Origin: Selenomonas sp.
Lineage (GTDB): Bacteria > Bacillota_C > Negativicutes > Selenomonadales > Selenomonadaceae
Direction: 5' to 3'
DNA: 63,771 nt
Assembly: GCF_024693525.1 (NCBI RefSeq)
Contig: NZ_JAILKR010000104.1
Coordinates: forward strand, 1 to 63,771
In this document: positions 18,605 to 27,201 of the stretch, in pieces
How the letters are laid out: every line of letters starts with the position of its first letter
How positions within the stretch are numbered: position 1 is the first letter of the stretch
Notes under the pieces: model-generated
The model's input: only the letters and a program-made list of their open reading frames with translations
What the model was told of the DNA's origin: nothing
Databases searched by the model: none
Translations under genes and position numbers: made by a program

Positions 18605-19843
18605 ATGAATTTGTCAACCTTTTACAAACAAATCATGGATAGTGGGATTTTGTGTCCGTTACAGGATAAACGTGTGTTAATTATAGGGGATGGACATCAA
18701 GTCTGTATGCCAGATGGTATGAATTTGGTGACAGAAGAAATACACATGGGACAGTATGTGTTAGCAAATGGTGGCGTGCCGGATATCTATGAATTATCGA
18801 CGGTAGTGAATGAGAGCAGATTTGCGCCAATCCCAACGATGCTGACAGGAAAGTATCAAGGGATCATTGTGGTATCTGGTCTGGAAAAAGAAGAAAATCC
18901 AGTTGTGTCTTTACAGATGTTATTAGATATTCTTGACGCAGGTGGATTCCTTTTTTGTGTAACAAGAACACCTAAATTTAATTATATTCGCAATAGTTTG
19001 TCAGAATACGAAGATTTATGGCGATTTACAGCAGAAGAGTTTAAGCAAATTTTAGGTGAAGAATCAATAAAGGTCTTTATCGAAGAACCTGCCGGTCATT
19101 ATATGGCTATTATGGCAGAACATATAGTCGGATGCAGTGCTGTAGATTGCCCTTTGTTTTCTTATCGCACGGAAACTAGGTTGTCCGTTGATGATTTGCG
19201 TACGAAGGGGTTTTTTGCTGATTGTCGTGAACTGGATAAAATTGGGAGCACATTCAATACGGATAAGAATAGATTTTATCATAACTATTTGCCCAAGTAT
19301 GAGTTTTTTTTAGCGCCTTTTCGTCATAAAAATTTCAATTTATTGGAACTGGGGATTTTTAAAGGTGGCAGTGCCAAAATGTGGGAAAAATATTTTCCTA
19401 ACGCACAAATTCACTGTGTTGACATTGATGAGAATTGCAAATCTGTTGCAGATGATAGGATTATAGTTCACATCAGGGATTTGGGAATCAAGGAAAATGT
19501 GGAACAGCTGCGTAGCATAAAACCATCGGTCATTGTAGATGATGCATCTCATATGTGGAGTCATCAGTTGCTGGCTCTTTTTACCTTATACGAATGTTTA
19601 CCAAGTGGTGGCGTATATATTTTGGAAGATTTGGAGACGAGTTTGAATGAGAGACTATATCCGGGGATGGATGGAGGCTGCAGGCACAATGTCTATGATG
19701 TCCTATCACGAATTGCCAAAGTGGTAGGTAGTAAAGAACTGGAAACAGATGTGGATGAGTTGTCAGCCACAATTTCAAATATTGGTCTGAAGACAGAGAT
19801 GTTCTCTCTAATGAAGGGAAGCTGTGTGCTGATTCGGAAGTAG
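18605..19843 (+). CDS. Two-domain protein with C-terminal class I methyltransferase
   Basis: 412 residues. The N-terminal half (about 15-185) has a Rossmann-like RVLIIGDGHQV and DAGGFLFCV, resembling a degenerate SAM-binding domain. The C-terminal half (about 205-410) has the class I motif LLELGIFKGGS, the acidic CVDID and VIVDDASH, as in macrocin-O-methyltransferase/cephalosporin-hydroxylase-like sugar methyltransferases. ATG 18605 is preferred over 18587 because AGGTGGTG precedes it. It may O-methylate a glycan sugar; whether the N-terminal half is active is unclear. Confidence 0.68.
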   Translation: MNLSTFYKQIMDSGILCPLQDKRVLIIGDGHQVCMPDGMNLVTEEIHMGQYVLANGGVPDIYELSTVVNESRFAPIPTMLTGKYQGIIVVSGLEKEENPVVSLQMLLDILDAGGFLFCVTRTPKFNYIRNSLSEYEDLWRFTAEEFKQILGEESIKVFIEEPAGHYMAIMAEHIVGCSAVDCPLFSYRTETRLSVDDLRTKGFFADCRELDKIGSTFNTDKNRFYHNYLPKYEFFLAPFRHKNFNLLELGIFKGGSAKMWEKYFPNAQIHCVDIDENCKSVADDRIIVHIRDLGIKENVEQLRSIKPSVIVDDASHMWSHQLLALFTLYECLPSGGVYILEDLETSLNERLYPGMDGGCRHNVYDVLSRIAKVVGSKELETDVDELSATISNIGLKTEMFSLMKGSCVLIRK

Positions 19844-19931
19844 GCACATTTTTGGGGGGAATAGCAGGAGAATATATACGATTGTAGAATACTAATGTAA
19901 ATAGGCGAAAGAAATATATAAGGAGAATTGT

Positions 19932-20567
19932 GTGAAACATTTGATCATTATCGGGGTCGGTGGATTCGCCCGCGAAGTATATTGGCATGCAAAAACATCT
20001 ATAGGATATGGTGACGAATGGGACATAAAGGGATTTCTTGATGGAGATGTTAAACTGTCGCAAAATGAATACAATAAACTTTCGGTAGGAGTATTAGGAG
20101 ATATTAATGATTATGTTATTCAGCTCGATGATGTGTTCGTTTGTGCGATAGGAGAACCAAAAGTGAAAGCTAAATTAGTAGGACGCGTATTAGAACGAGG
20201 AGGACGGTTTATAAATCTTATACATACTACAGCTAGTATATGTGAAACAGCTAGAATGGGGATGGGAAATATATTGTTGCCTAACTCCTGCCTTAGTGAT
20301 AACGTGACAATAGGTGATTATACGACGATTAATACGTTTTCAGGACTGGGTCATGATGCTGAATTAGGAGATTTTTCAACGTTGAGTTCTGGTGTAGATA
20401 TCATGGGATATGCGAAAGTTGGCAGCAAGGTGTTTTTGGGAAGCGGAGCAAGGGCTTTGCCTCATAGTAAGATTGAGGATAATGCTTATGTGGGGGCTGG
20501 AAGCATAGTATTCAAACGCGTAAAAAAAGGTTTGAAAGTTTTTGGAAATCCAGCATTGCCAATTTGA
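19932..20567 (+). CDS. NeuD/PglD-family sugar N-acyltransferase
   Basis: 211 residues. An N-terminal Rossmann-like UDP-sugar-binding part (MKHLIIIGVGGFAREV) is followed by left-handed beta-helix hexapeptide repeats (about 95-205). The catalytic His is H141 in SGLGHDAELG. Relatives (PglD, NeuD, VioB) transfer acetyl groups from acetyl-CoA to nucleotide-linked amino sugars. GTG 19932 follows AAGGAG. It opens the acyl-biosynthesis cassette, and the 4-amino sugar from the VioA-like enzyme is the obvious acceptor. The acyl group might be something other than acetyl. Confidence 0.85.
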   Translation: MKHLIIIGVGGFAREVYWHAKTSIGYGDEWDIKGFLDGDVKLSQNEYNKLSVGVLGDINDYVIQLDDVFVCAIGEPKVKAKLVGRVLERGGRFINLIHTTASICETARMGMGNILLPNSCLSDNVTIGDYTTINTFSGLGHDAELGDFSTLSSGVDIMGYAKVGSKVFLGSGARALPHSKIEDNAYVGAGSIVFKRVKKGLKVFGNPALPI

Positions 20568-20599
20568 AAAATGAATGAATAAAAAGGAGTTCGTTACAT

Positions 20600-20818
20600 A
20601 TGAATGAAAAAGATTTTATTGAAAAGATGGTCGATATAATGGACACAGAAGAGGATATTCAAATGGAAACTGTTTTAGAAGACATTGAGGAATGGGATTC
20701 ATTGAGTTATGTTTCTTTCATGGCTTGGTGTTCAAAGACAGCAAAAACGCGTGTAGAACCCACTGAAGTCCGTGGCGCAAAAACAATTGGGGAGTTATAT
20801 CAGCTTATTATACGATGA
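20600..20818 (+). CDS. Acyl carrier protein (first of three)
   Basis: A 72-residue acidic protein with the phosphopantetheine attachment Ser34 in EEWDSLSYVSF. It carries acyl intermediates as thioesters for the reductase and ketosynthase encoded next. A general fatty-acid ACP would have a different sequence and neighbourhood; this one is a dedicated carrier in a flagellin-glycosylation locus. AAAAGGAG precedes the ATG. A similar ACP-reductase-KAS III arrangement is known in the P. aeruginosa a-type flagellin glycosylation island. Confidence 0.88.
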   Translation: MNEKDFIEKMVDIMDTEEDIQMETVLEDIEEWDSLSYVSFMAWCSKTAKTRVEPTEVRGAKTIGELYQLIIR

Positions 20819-20877
20819 GTATAGGGCTTGCTAAATTGCCGGTGTGTATAAAAAGGTATTGATGAAGGTAATAAAAA

Positions 20878-21648
20878 TTGAAAGATGTGCAATTTTGTTT
20901 CAATAATAAAAATTTTGTTGTAGTTGGGGCTTCTTCTGGAATTGGCAGGCAGATTGCTTTTGATTTGGCTGAGGCAGGAGCTAATGTATTGGCTGTTGCT
21001 AGAAATGAAGAACGTTTATCTAATCTACAGGGATTTTTCCCTGAAAAAATTGAAATCGCTATTGTGGATGTTTTGAAGGCAACCAATAATGACTGGAAAA
21101 AAATATTGGGAAATTTTGTCGGGAAAGTAGGTAAATGTCACGGTGGCATATATACAGCGGGAATAGGTGGAATATCGGATTTACGTGGATTCGATCAAGA
21201 GGTAGCGCATCAAATATTTGACACAAGTTTGTATGGTATGCTCGTTTTTTGGAGTAGTTTTATAAAGAAAAAAAATGTTGTCCAAGGTTCTTCTTTTGTG
21301 GCATTTTCCTCAGTGGCTGCTCAGTCTGGAGAAAAGGGGAGCATAGCATATAGTGCAGCGAAAGCAGCGGTCAGGACATCGGTAAAGTCGATAGCAAAGG
21401 AGATTTGTAGGGATAAGCATAGGATAAATAGCATTAGCCCAGGTTGGGTCAATACTGAGATGACAAGTCAGTCTGTTATGAAAAATGGTATGAAATCTTA
21501 TGAGGAAATGCTGGCTTTACATAGATTGGGAATGGGTAAGCCTGAAGACGTAAGTGGCATAACATTGTTTTTATTAAGTGATGCTGCACGTTGGATTACA
21601 GGGACTGATATTGTAGTCGATGGTGGATACTTATTGGGAATTGATTGA
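20878..21648 (+). CDS. SDR-family 3-oxoacyl-ACP reductase-like enzyme
   Basis: 256 residues, a classical short-chain dehydrogenase: GASSGIG cofactor loop at 17-23 and catalytic Tyr158 and Lys162 in YSAAK. TTG 20878 is the likely start, 8-9 bases after a GAAGGT-type ribosome site. It lies between an ACP and a KAS III, so NAD(P)H reduction of a 3-ketoacyl-ACP to a 3-hydroxyacyl-ACP is the natural reading. Reduction of a sugar carbonyl cannot be excluded. It is a distant paralogue of the SDR at 22975. Confidence 0.85.
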   Translation: MKDVQFCFNNKNFVVVGASSGIGRQIAFDLAEAGANVLAVARNEERLSNLQGFFPEKIEIAIVDVLKATNNDWKKILGNFVGKVGKCHGGIYTAGIGGISDLRGFDQEVAHQIFDTSLYGMLVFWSSFIKKKNVVQGSSFVAFSSVAAQSGEKGSIAYSAAKAAVRTSVKSIAKEICRDKHRINSISPGWVNTEMTSQSVMKNGMKSYEEMLALHRLGMGKPEDVSGITLFLLSDAARWITGTDIVVDGGYLLGID

Positions 21649-21659
21649 GGTAAATATTT

Positions 21660-22757
21660 ATGATAGTAAAGGTAGATCCCTTTAGGATAAGTATGGTAGC
21701 GGGGGTAGTATCTAATATAACTGTTCCCGTGGAAGAATATTGTCAGGGACTTGGAACTGAAAAAAAAATAAAGCGCTTGATAAGAGAGACTGGTTTTCAG
21801 AAGCTTAGTGTAGCAGAAAAAGGTGTATGTGCTTCAGATATGTGCTTTCAAGCAGCTGAGAAAGTCTTAGAATCATCTCAAGTAGACAAGGATTCGATTG
21901 GTGCGTTGATATTTGTGTCCCAGACACCAGACTATCGAGCTCCTTCTACGGCGTATGTTTTGCAAAAGAGATTGGGATTAGCAAATTCGTTAGTGGCGTT
22001 TGATATAAATCTAGGATGTTCAGGATTTGTATATGGACTGTATGTATGTGCTATGATTCTTGCTACTATGAGCCACAAGAAAGCACTGCTTTGTTGTGGC
22101 GATGTATGCAGTTCTGCTATGAATCCTAATTCCCCTGGCAAGCGCGCGATTACGGGAGATGCGGGGACGTGTGTCTTGGTGGAACCTGTTAAGGAAAAAA
22201 AAGAAAGTGTATATTTTAATATAGATAGTTATGGTGACAGGTTCAATGCTTTATATGTACCGAATGGCAGTAGTCGACATCCTTTTACACTAAAGAACAA
22301 TAAAATTGATACCGATAATCAAAATAATTTTTCGGTAATGGATGGGTTGGCTATCTTGGATTTTACTATGAATGAGGTTTGTGACAATATTAATAGATTG
22401 TTTGACCATTATAAGATCATTTCGGCTGAAATTGATGCCGCGTTACTGCATCAGCCAAATTTAATTTTGGTAAAAGCTATTCAAGAAAAGTTAGGGTTTT
22501 CCGATAAACAGTTGGTATGCAACTCTCAAGATATTGGAAATACAAGTTCTGCATCCATCCCCTTATTGCTGACAGAAATAGGAGAGGCGTGGCAGGAGCG
22601 AGGAAATTCCCTATCTTTGCTATCGGGGTTTGGTATTGGACTTTCGGTATCATCGGTACTTATGGATTTGCAGAATACGGTTTGTCTTAAAACGATGAAA
22701 TATGATAATAGATATACATTTATGACTCGAGAAGTAGGGGGATATAGTTATGACTAA
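21660..22757 (+). CDS. KAS III (FabH-like) ketosynthase with complete triad
   Basis: A 365-residue thiolase-fold condensing enzyme. The triad is complete: Cys120 in DINLGCSGF, His264 in LLHQPN and Asn294 in DIGNTSS. FabH-type enzymes condense an acyl-CoA primer with malonyl-ACP. Here it probably makes the first C-C bond of a short acyl group on the neighbouring ACPs. The last 8 bases overlap the second ACP. A run of nine A residues (21760-21768) lies near the start. A general FabH role is unlikely because of its position and divergence. Confidence 0.88.
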   Translation: MIVKVDPFRISMVAGVVSNITVPVEEYCQGLGTEKKIKRLIRETGFQKLSVAEKGVCASDMCFQAAEKVLESSQVDKDSIGALIFVSQTPDYRAPSTAYVLQKRLGLANSLVAFDINLGCSGFVYGLYVCAMILATMSHKKALLCCGDVCSSAMNPNSPGKRAITGDAGTCVLVEPVKEKKESVYFNIDSYGDRFNALYVPNGSSRHPFTLKNNKIDTDNQNNFSVMDGLAILDFTMNEVCDNINRLFDHYKIISAEIDAALLHQPNLILVKAIQEKLGFSDKQLVCNSQDIGNTSSASIPLLLTEIGEAWQERGNSLSLLSGFGIGLSVSSVLMDLQNTVCLKTMKYDNRYTFMTREVGGYSYD

Positions 22758-22968
22758 AGAAGAAAAACTTAAAATACTTGCTGAGGCAATGGATGTTGAG
22801 ATTGATGTTTTGGTAGATGAAGCTGCTTTGTCATCCTTTGATGAATGGGATTCATTGGCTGCACTATCCTTGATGTCATTGTTATCTAGCAAGCTACATA
22901 AAAAAATTACTCCTGCAGAAGTAAAAGCTATTGATACAGTATCTGATGCCTTAAATCTTATGGAGTGA
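22750..22968 (+). CDS. Acyl carrier protein (second of three)
   Basis: 72 residues with phosphopantetheine Ser35 in DEWDSLAALS. The ATG overlaps the end of the KAS III gene by 8 bases, indicating coupled translation and a dedicated partner. It is clearly different from the ACP at 20600, so the two may carry primer and extender or distinct acyl groups. Confidence 0.9.
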   Translation: MTKEEKLKILAEAMDVEIDVLVDEAALSSFDEWDSLAALSLMSLLSSKLHKKITPAEVKAIDTVSDALNLME

Positions 22969-22974
22969 TACATA

Positions 22975-23709
22975 ATGATTACTTTTGATGGCAAAAAGTT
23001 TATGGTAACGGGAGCGTCATCCGGTATTGGGCGTGCTGTGTCCATAATACTTTCTGAATTGGGAGCATCTGTAATATTATGCGGTAGAGATGAAGAACGT
23101 CTGCAAGAAACTCATGAGCGGTTAAAGGGGAAAGGGCATAGGATTATTTCTTTTGATGTAAAAGATTTTTCGGCTTATGATATTGTTTTTGAGCAAGCCG
23201 TTGATGATGGCAAAAAACTTGATGGCCTAGTTCATTGCGCTGGTGTGGCTACGCCAACACCGTTGCGGGTTATATACGAAGAAATGATACATGACCTACT
23301 AGATGTCAATTACGTTTCTTTCATGATGTTGCTTAAATGGTATATAAAGAAAAAGTACAGCAATGGGGGAAGTATCGTTACAATTTCCGCTGTGAATGCT
23401 CATTATCCGCAGAAGTGTATGAGTGTATATGCTGCGTCTAAATTAGCACTTGAAGCTTCCGTGAAGACGGTAGCTTTGGAATTGGCTGAAAAGGGAATAC
23501 GCATCAATTGTGTAATACCTGGAGGTGTCAATACTTCTATGGAGCAGCAAATTTTGGAAAAAACACGACAGTATCTAGACCAGAAGGCCTTATTGGGCAT
23601 GGCAGAGCCAGAAGACATTGCTAACATGATCATTTTTTTACTAAGTGATTTATCAAAAAAAATTACAGGACGAGCAATGTATGTAGATTCGGGATGGTTG
23701 GGACAGTGA
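22975..23709 (+). CDS. SDR-family 3-oxoacyl-ACP reductase-like enzyme (second)
   Basis: 244 residues with TGASSGIG at 12-19, catalytic Ser138, Tyr152 and Lys156 (YAASK), and a C-terminal substrate loop typical of FabG-like reductases. It follows the ACP by 6 bases. Two SDRs in one cassette could mean two reduction steps, opposite stereochemistry, or one acting on sugar. It is the last gene of the block that matches the ACP/reductase/KAS III layout of Pseudomonas flagellin islands. Confidence 0.86.
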   Translation: MITFDGKKFMVTGASSGIGRAVSIILSELGASVILCGRDEERLQETHERLKGKGHRIISFDVKDFSAYDIVFEQAVDDGKKLDGLVHCAGVATPTPLRVIYEEMIHDLLDVNYVSFMMLLKWYIKKKYSNGGSIVTISAVNAHYPQKCMSVYAASKLALEASVKTVALELAEKGIRINCVIPGGVNTSMEQQILEKTRQYLDQKALLGMAEPEDIANMIIFLLSDLSKKITGRAMYVDSGWLGQ

Positions 23710-23712
23710 ACT

Positions 23713-24567
23713 ATGGAATATTTATTTTCGGATAATGAAGGAATCAAATATGATGAGGATAGTGTTTATCATGCTTTGCGAAAGGTAGGCGCGGATGATT
23801 GTGAAACCTTATTTTTGCATTCAGATTTGATGTTTGGTCAAGTTCCTGAGTCATTTAATCGAAAAAAATATGTGAAAGCTTTTGCTAATGCGATATATCG
23901 TTTGAAGGTACGTTATCTAATTGTACCGACATTTACTTACAGTTTTTGTAATCATGAAGTGTACGATGTAAAGAAAAGTAAAACTTCAATGGGGATATTG
24001 AATGAATACTTTCGTAAAGAGCCAAAGCGATTTCGTACATGTGATCCATTGTTATCCTTATCGGTACCAATGGAACTGAAAAGTTCCTTTGAAAATGTCA
24101 GTGAACATTCCCTTGGTACGGGAAGTGGACTGGATATTTTGCATAAGATGGAAAATGTTAAATTTCTTCTTTTAGGAGCAAGGTTTTATGATTGTTTTAC
24201 GTATCTTCATTATGTTGAAAAGATATTGGAAGTTCCTTATCGGTACGATCAATCTTTTATCGGTACGATAATTGATGAGGATGGAAATAGTTTTCAAAAA
24301 AAACAGTATATTCACACTAATTGTAAAGGCGTGACACTGAGGGAGGATGCGCGATTTGAGGATTATCTGACAGAAAAGGGTATTTTAAAGAAGAATTCTT
24401 TAGGAAATTCTTTTGTAAGTTGCATTAGTGAAACTGATGCTTATCGCGAGATTGTTGATGCGATAGAAAATGATCCTATGTATTTTTTAGCTAAGCCATA
24501 TCGTAGGGAGGATCTTCGGCAGGAATATACTTATGATGTGTCAAAGGGCAGGATTACACATTGTTAG
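23713..24567 (+). CDS. AAC(3)-family N-acyltransferase
   Basis: 284 residues of the aminoglycoside 3-N-acetyltransferase fold. Family hallmarks are LFLHSDL with His36, and the segment ending TYLHYVE with His166 and Glu169 in the catalytic region. Relatives in biosynthetic loci acylate amino groups of sugars and related compounds using acyl thioesters. It follows the reductase by 3 bases, so transfer of the finished acyl group from ACP or CoA to an amino sugar is a reasonable hypothesis. An antibiotic-resistance role is unlikely in this context. Confidence 0.82.
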   Translation: MEYLFSDNEGIKYDEDSVYHALRKVGADDCETLFLHSDLMFGQVPESFNRKKYVKAFANAIYRLKVRYLIVPTFTYSFCNHEVYDVKKSKTSMGILNEYFRKEPKRFRTCDPLLSLSVPMELKSSFENVSEHSLGTGSGLDILHKMENVKFLLLGARFYDCFTYLHYVEKILEVPYRYDQSFIGTIIDEDGNSFQKKQYIHTNCKGVTLREDARFEDYLTEKGILKKNSLGNSFVSCISETDAYREIVDAIENDPMYFLAKPYRREDLRQEYTYDVSKGRITHC

Positions 24568-24582
24568 TGGGAAGGTGATGGC

Positions 24583-26100
24583 ATGCATAATATAATTACA
24601 GATTACATGGAAAAAACAGCAGAAAATTTTCCTGAAAAAATAGCTGTGGTAGATGAGAAAAGGGAGCTTTCTTTCTGTGAATTGCGTGCTGAGGCAAGAC
24701 AAATTGCTACAAGACTGATAGATGAGGGGATATTTCATAAACCCGTAGCCGTTTTTTTAGAACAAAGCGTTGAAGCAGTAGTTTGTTTTTTGGCAGTAGC
24801 ATATTCTGGAAATTTTTATACTGTATTAGATACTAAGATGCCGAAGAATCGTTTTCAGAAAATTATGCAAGTGCTAAAACCAGCGGCAATTTTGACTGAT
24901 AATGCACATTTTACGGATATATCTGTTGAAGTTGGAACAGAGGTAAAGGTCATAACTTATGATGCATCTGTACTGACAGCAGTGGATAATAACGCATTAA
25001 GAAATGTTTCGCGAAAAATAAATCCTATGGATGTATTATATGTGCTTTTTACATCAGGTTCCACAGGTGTACCTAAAGGTGTCACGGTTGGTCAGCGGTC
25101 TGTTATGGAGTATACAGAATGGGTATCAGAGACTTTTAAGGTGAATGAACATGAGATTATAGGAAATCAAGCGCCATTTTATTTTGATAATTCGGTGTTG
25201 GATATATATCAGATGGTAAGTACAGGTGCTACGTTACATATTATTCCTAGAAGTCTTTTTAAATTCCCTTTGCGGTTATTAGAGTATATTCGTGATAATA
25301 GTATCAATATGGTCTTTTGGGTACCATCGGTATTATGTATGGTTGCCAATTTTGATGTGCTAGAGGCGTGTGATGTTTCCTGCTTGAAGAAGATTCTTTT
25401 TGCAGGGGAGGTTATGCCGAATAAGCAGCTCAATGTATGGCGAAGAGCTTTACCGAAAGCCTTGTTTGCGAATTTGTATGGTCCTACGGAAATTACAGTG
25501 GATTGTACCTATTATATCGTGGATAGAGCGTTTGATGATGCAGAACCATTGCCGATAGGCGTTCCATGCCGTGCTTCCTCTATTTTAGTGTTAGATGATA
25601 AGAACCAATTGGTAAAGGGAAGTAATCAAGGGGAATTATGTGTAAGAGGTTCTTCGTTATCCTATGGTTATTATCGAGATCCAGAGCGAACGGCACAAGC
25701 CTTTATGCAAAATCCGTTGAATGATGCCTATCGAGATATAATTTATAGAACGGGGGATCTTGTTCATTATAATGAGCGGAATGAAATAATGTATGATGGA
25801 AGAAAAGATTTCCAAGTAAAGCACATGGGACATCGTATTGAACTAGGAGAAATAGAGACGGCAGTATCAGCTCAGGAAGGTATCGAAGCTAGCTGTTGTA
25901 TATTTGACGGCGAAAAAAGCCAGCTGATACTTTGCTATATTGGTAAGTTAGAAGAAAGGGAGTTGCGCAAGAAGTTAATAGATATATTGCCTGAATATAT
26001 GAGACCTAGATACTGTCGTAAGTTAGAGGTTATGCCGATTAATGCTAATGGAAAAATAGATAGAAAACGGTTGTATGATATTCAAGTGAGGGGAATATGA
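24583..26100 (+). CDS. Stand-alone amino-acid adenylation enzyme (DltA/NRPS A-domain-like)
   Basis: 505 residues, a complete AMP-forming ligase: P-loop FTSGSTGVPKG (156-166), FDNSVLDIY with Asp202, NLYGPTEITVD, a GRKDFQVKHMGHRIE hinge and the C-terminal catalytic Lys491 in NANGKIDRK. Asp at the FDxS position contacts the alpha-amino group in NRPS A domains and DltA, so an amino acid is the likely substrate. It would form aminoacyl-AMP and load the third ACP at 26965. No condensation domain is present. Its stop overlaps the formyltransferase start (ATGA). Which amino acid is used cannot be read reliably. Confidence 0.88.
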   Translation: MHNIITDYMEKTAENFPEKIAVVDEKRELSFCELRAEARQIATRLIDEGIFHKPVAVFLEQSVEAVVCFLAVAYSGNFYTVLDTKMPKNRFQKIMQVLKPAAILTDNAHFTDISVEVGTEVKVITYDASVLTAVDNNALRNVSRKINPMDVLYVLFTSGSTGVPKGVTVGQRSVMEYTEWVSETFKVNEHEIIGNQAPFYFDNSVLDIYQMVSTGATLHIIPRSLFKFPLRLLEYIRDNSINMVFWVPSVLCMVANFDVLEACDVSCLKKILFAGEVMPNKQLNVWRRALPKALFANLYGPTEITVDCTYYIVDRAFDDAEPLPIGVPCRASSILVLDDKNQLVKGSNQGELCVRGSSLSYGYYRDPERTAQAFMQNPLNDAYRDIIYRTGDLVHYNERNEIMYDGRKDFQVKHMGHRIELGEIETAVSAQEGIEASCCIFDGEKSQLILCYIGKLEERELRKKLIDILPEYMRPRYCRKLEVMPINANGKIDRKRLYDIQVRGI

Positions 26101-26933
26101 ATTACAATAATATTTTATTCATGGGGACAGGTATGGTGGGAAGTGCGTGCCTGAAAATAATAGCCAATTCAGTCGGTAATAAAAAATTAATGTGTTTAGC
26201 AGCGGAAAAAGAACAAATTCCCACAATCAAGCCAGTGTGTAGACGATTGGAAATACCTTATGAGCAGTTATCGCCTGTTCAGGCTGGAGATTATCTAAAA
26301 AAAATAAGTGAAAACACTTTGATTATTAGCGCACATAATTCTTATTTGTTTTCCAAGGATGTTGTTAATCAACCAAATATAAAAATCATTAATTTTCATA
26401 ATGCATATCTTCCATATTACAGAGGAAGAAATGCTCCAACCTGGGCAATTTATGATGGAGTCCAATATAGTGGTGCGACATGGCATGAAGTTGATGATTC
26501 GATAGATACGGGAGGGATTATTGTTCAGGAAAAGGTATTTATTGAAACTGATGAAACTGCATTGTCTTTGTTGATGAGATGTGCAAAAACAGGAATAGAA
26601 CTATTGCGAAAAAATATTGATTCTTTTTTGGATGGAGAGTACAGTGTAAAAAAGAATGCGCAAAAAAAACGTCTATATTTGTCACAAGAGCTTCCTAATA
26701 ATGGATATTTAGATACAAATTGGGATTTCTATCAGGCGTATAGATTCCTTCGTGCTATGGATTATAAACCAATGGATGTGATGCCGTTGCCTAGGGTTGA
26801 ATTGGGAGGAATTGTTTATGAAATTGCTGGATATGAAATAAAACCTAAGGAGTTTGAACAGGCAAATAAGTCATTTGTTATTCCTGCGGAAGATGGAATT
26901 AATGAGTTGAGATGCAACCTCGAAGAGGTATAA
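26097..26933 (+). CDS. Formyltransferase (Fmt/sugar-N-formyltransferase fold)
   Basis: 278 residues. The catalytic set of 10-formyl-THF-dependent formyltransferases is complete: Asn99 and His101 in INFHNAYLP, and Asp137 in DDSIDTGG. It is not the housekeeping methionyl-tRNA formyltransferase, whose C-terminal tRNA-binding OB-fold is missing. Two substrates fit: an aminoacyl group on the adjacent ACP, like the formylating start module of linear gramicidin synthetase LgrA, or a nucleotide-4-amino-sugar, as with VioF. Overlap with the adenylation gene (4 bases) favours the first, the VioA-like gene upstream the second. Confidence 0.86.
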   Translation: MNYNNILFMGTGMVGSACLKIIANSVGNKKLMCLAAEKEQIPTIKPVCRRLEIPYEQLSPVQAGDYLKKISENTLIISAHNSYLFSKDVVNQPNIKIINFHNAYLPYYRGRNAPTWAIYDGVQYSGATWHEVDDSIDTGGIIVQEKVFIETDETALSLLMRCAKTGIELLRKNIDSFLDGEYSVKKNAQKKRLYLSQELPNNGYLDTNWDFYQAYRFLRAMDYKPMDVMPLPRVELGGIVYEIAGYEIKPKEFEQANKSFVIPAEDGINELRCNLEEV

Positions 26934-26964
26934 AAATCTGATAGTATTTAAAATGGAGGAGTAT

Positions 26965-27201
26965 ATGAAAAAAATTGTTACATTATTATCCGAAATTCAT
27001 CCAGAGTATGACTTTTTAAATAGTAGTGATTTCTTTGAGGATGGATATTTGGATTCTTTTGATTTGATTACGCTGGTAGCTGCCATGGATAAAGAATATC
27101 ATATTAAAATTAAGGGGACTGATATTGTGCCAGAAAATTTCTGTAATTTACAAGAAATTCGTAGATTTATAAAGGAGTATGGCATAGAAAATGATATTTG
27201 A
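26965..27201 (+). CDS. Acyl/peptidyl carrier protein (third of three)
   Basis: 78 residues with phosphopantetheine Ser31 in GYLDSFDLI. The LDSF context resembles DltC-type carriers more than fatty-acid ACP. GGAGGA at 26955-26960 points to ATG 26965; ATG 26953 has no ribosome site. It sits between the formyltransferase and the second KAS III, and overlaps the latter by 11 bases. It is the likely acceptor for the adenylation enzyme. Confidence 0.86.
   Translation: MKKIVTLLSEIHPEYDFLNSSDFFEDGYLDSFDLITLVAAMDKEYHIKIKGTDIVPENFCNLQEIRRFIKEYGIENDI

Noticed and set aside
23713..24567. Aminoglycoside resistance gene
   Set aside because: The AAC(3) fold is clear, but the gene is embedded in the acyl cassette with 3-base spacing; a biosynthetic role fits better.
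26097..26933. Housekeeping methionyl-tRNA formyltransferase
   Set aside because: The C-terminal tRNA-binding domain is absent, and the usual def or sun/priA neighbours are missing.
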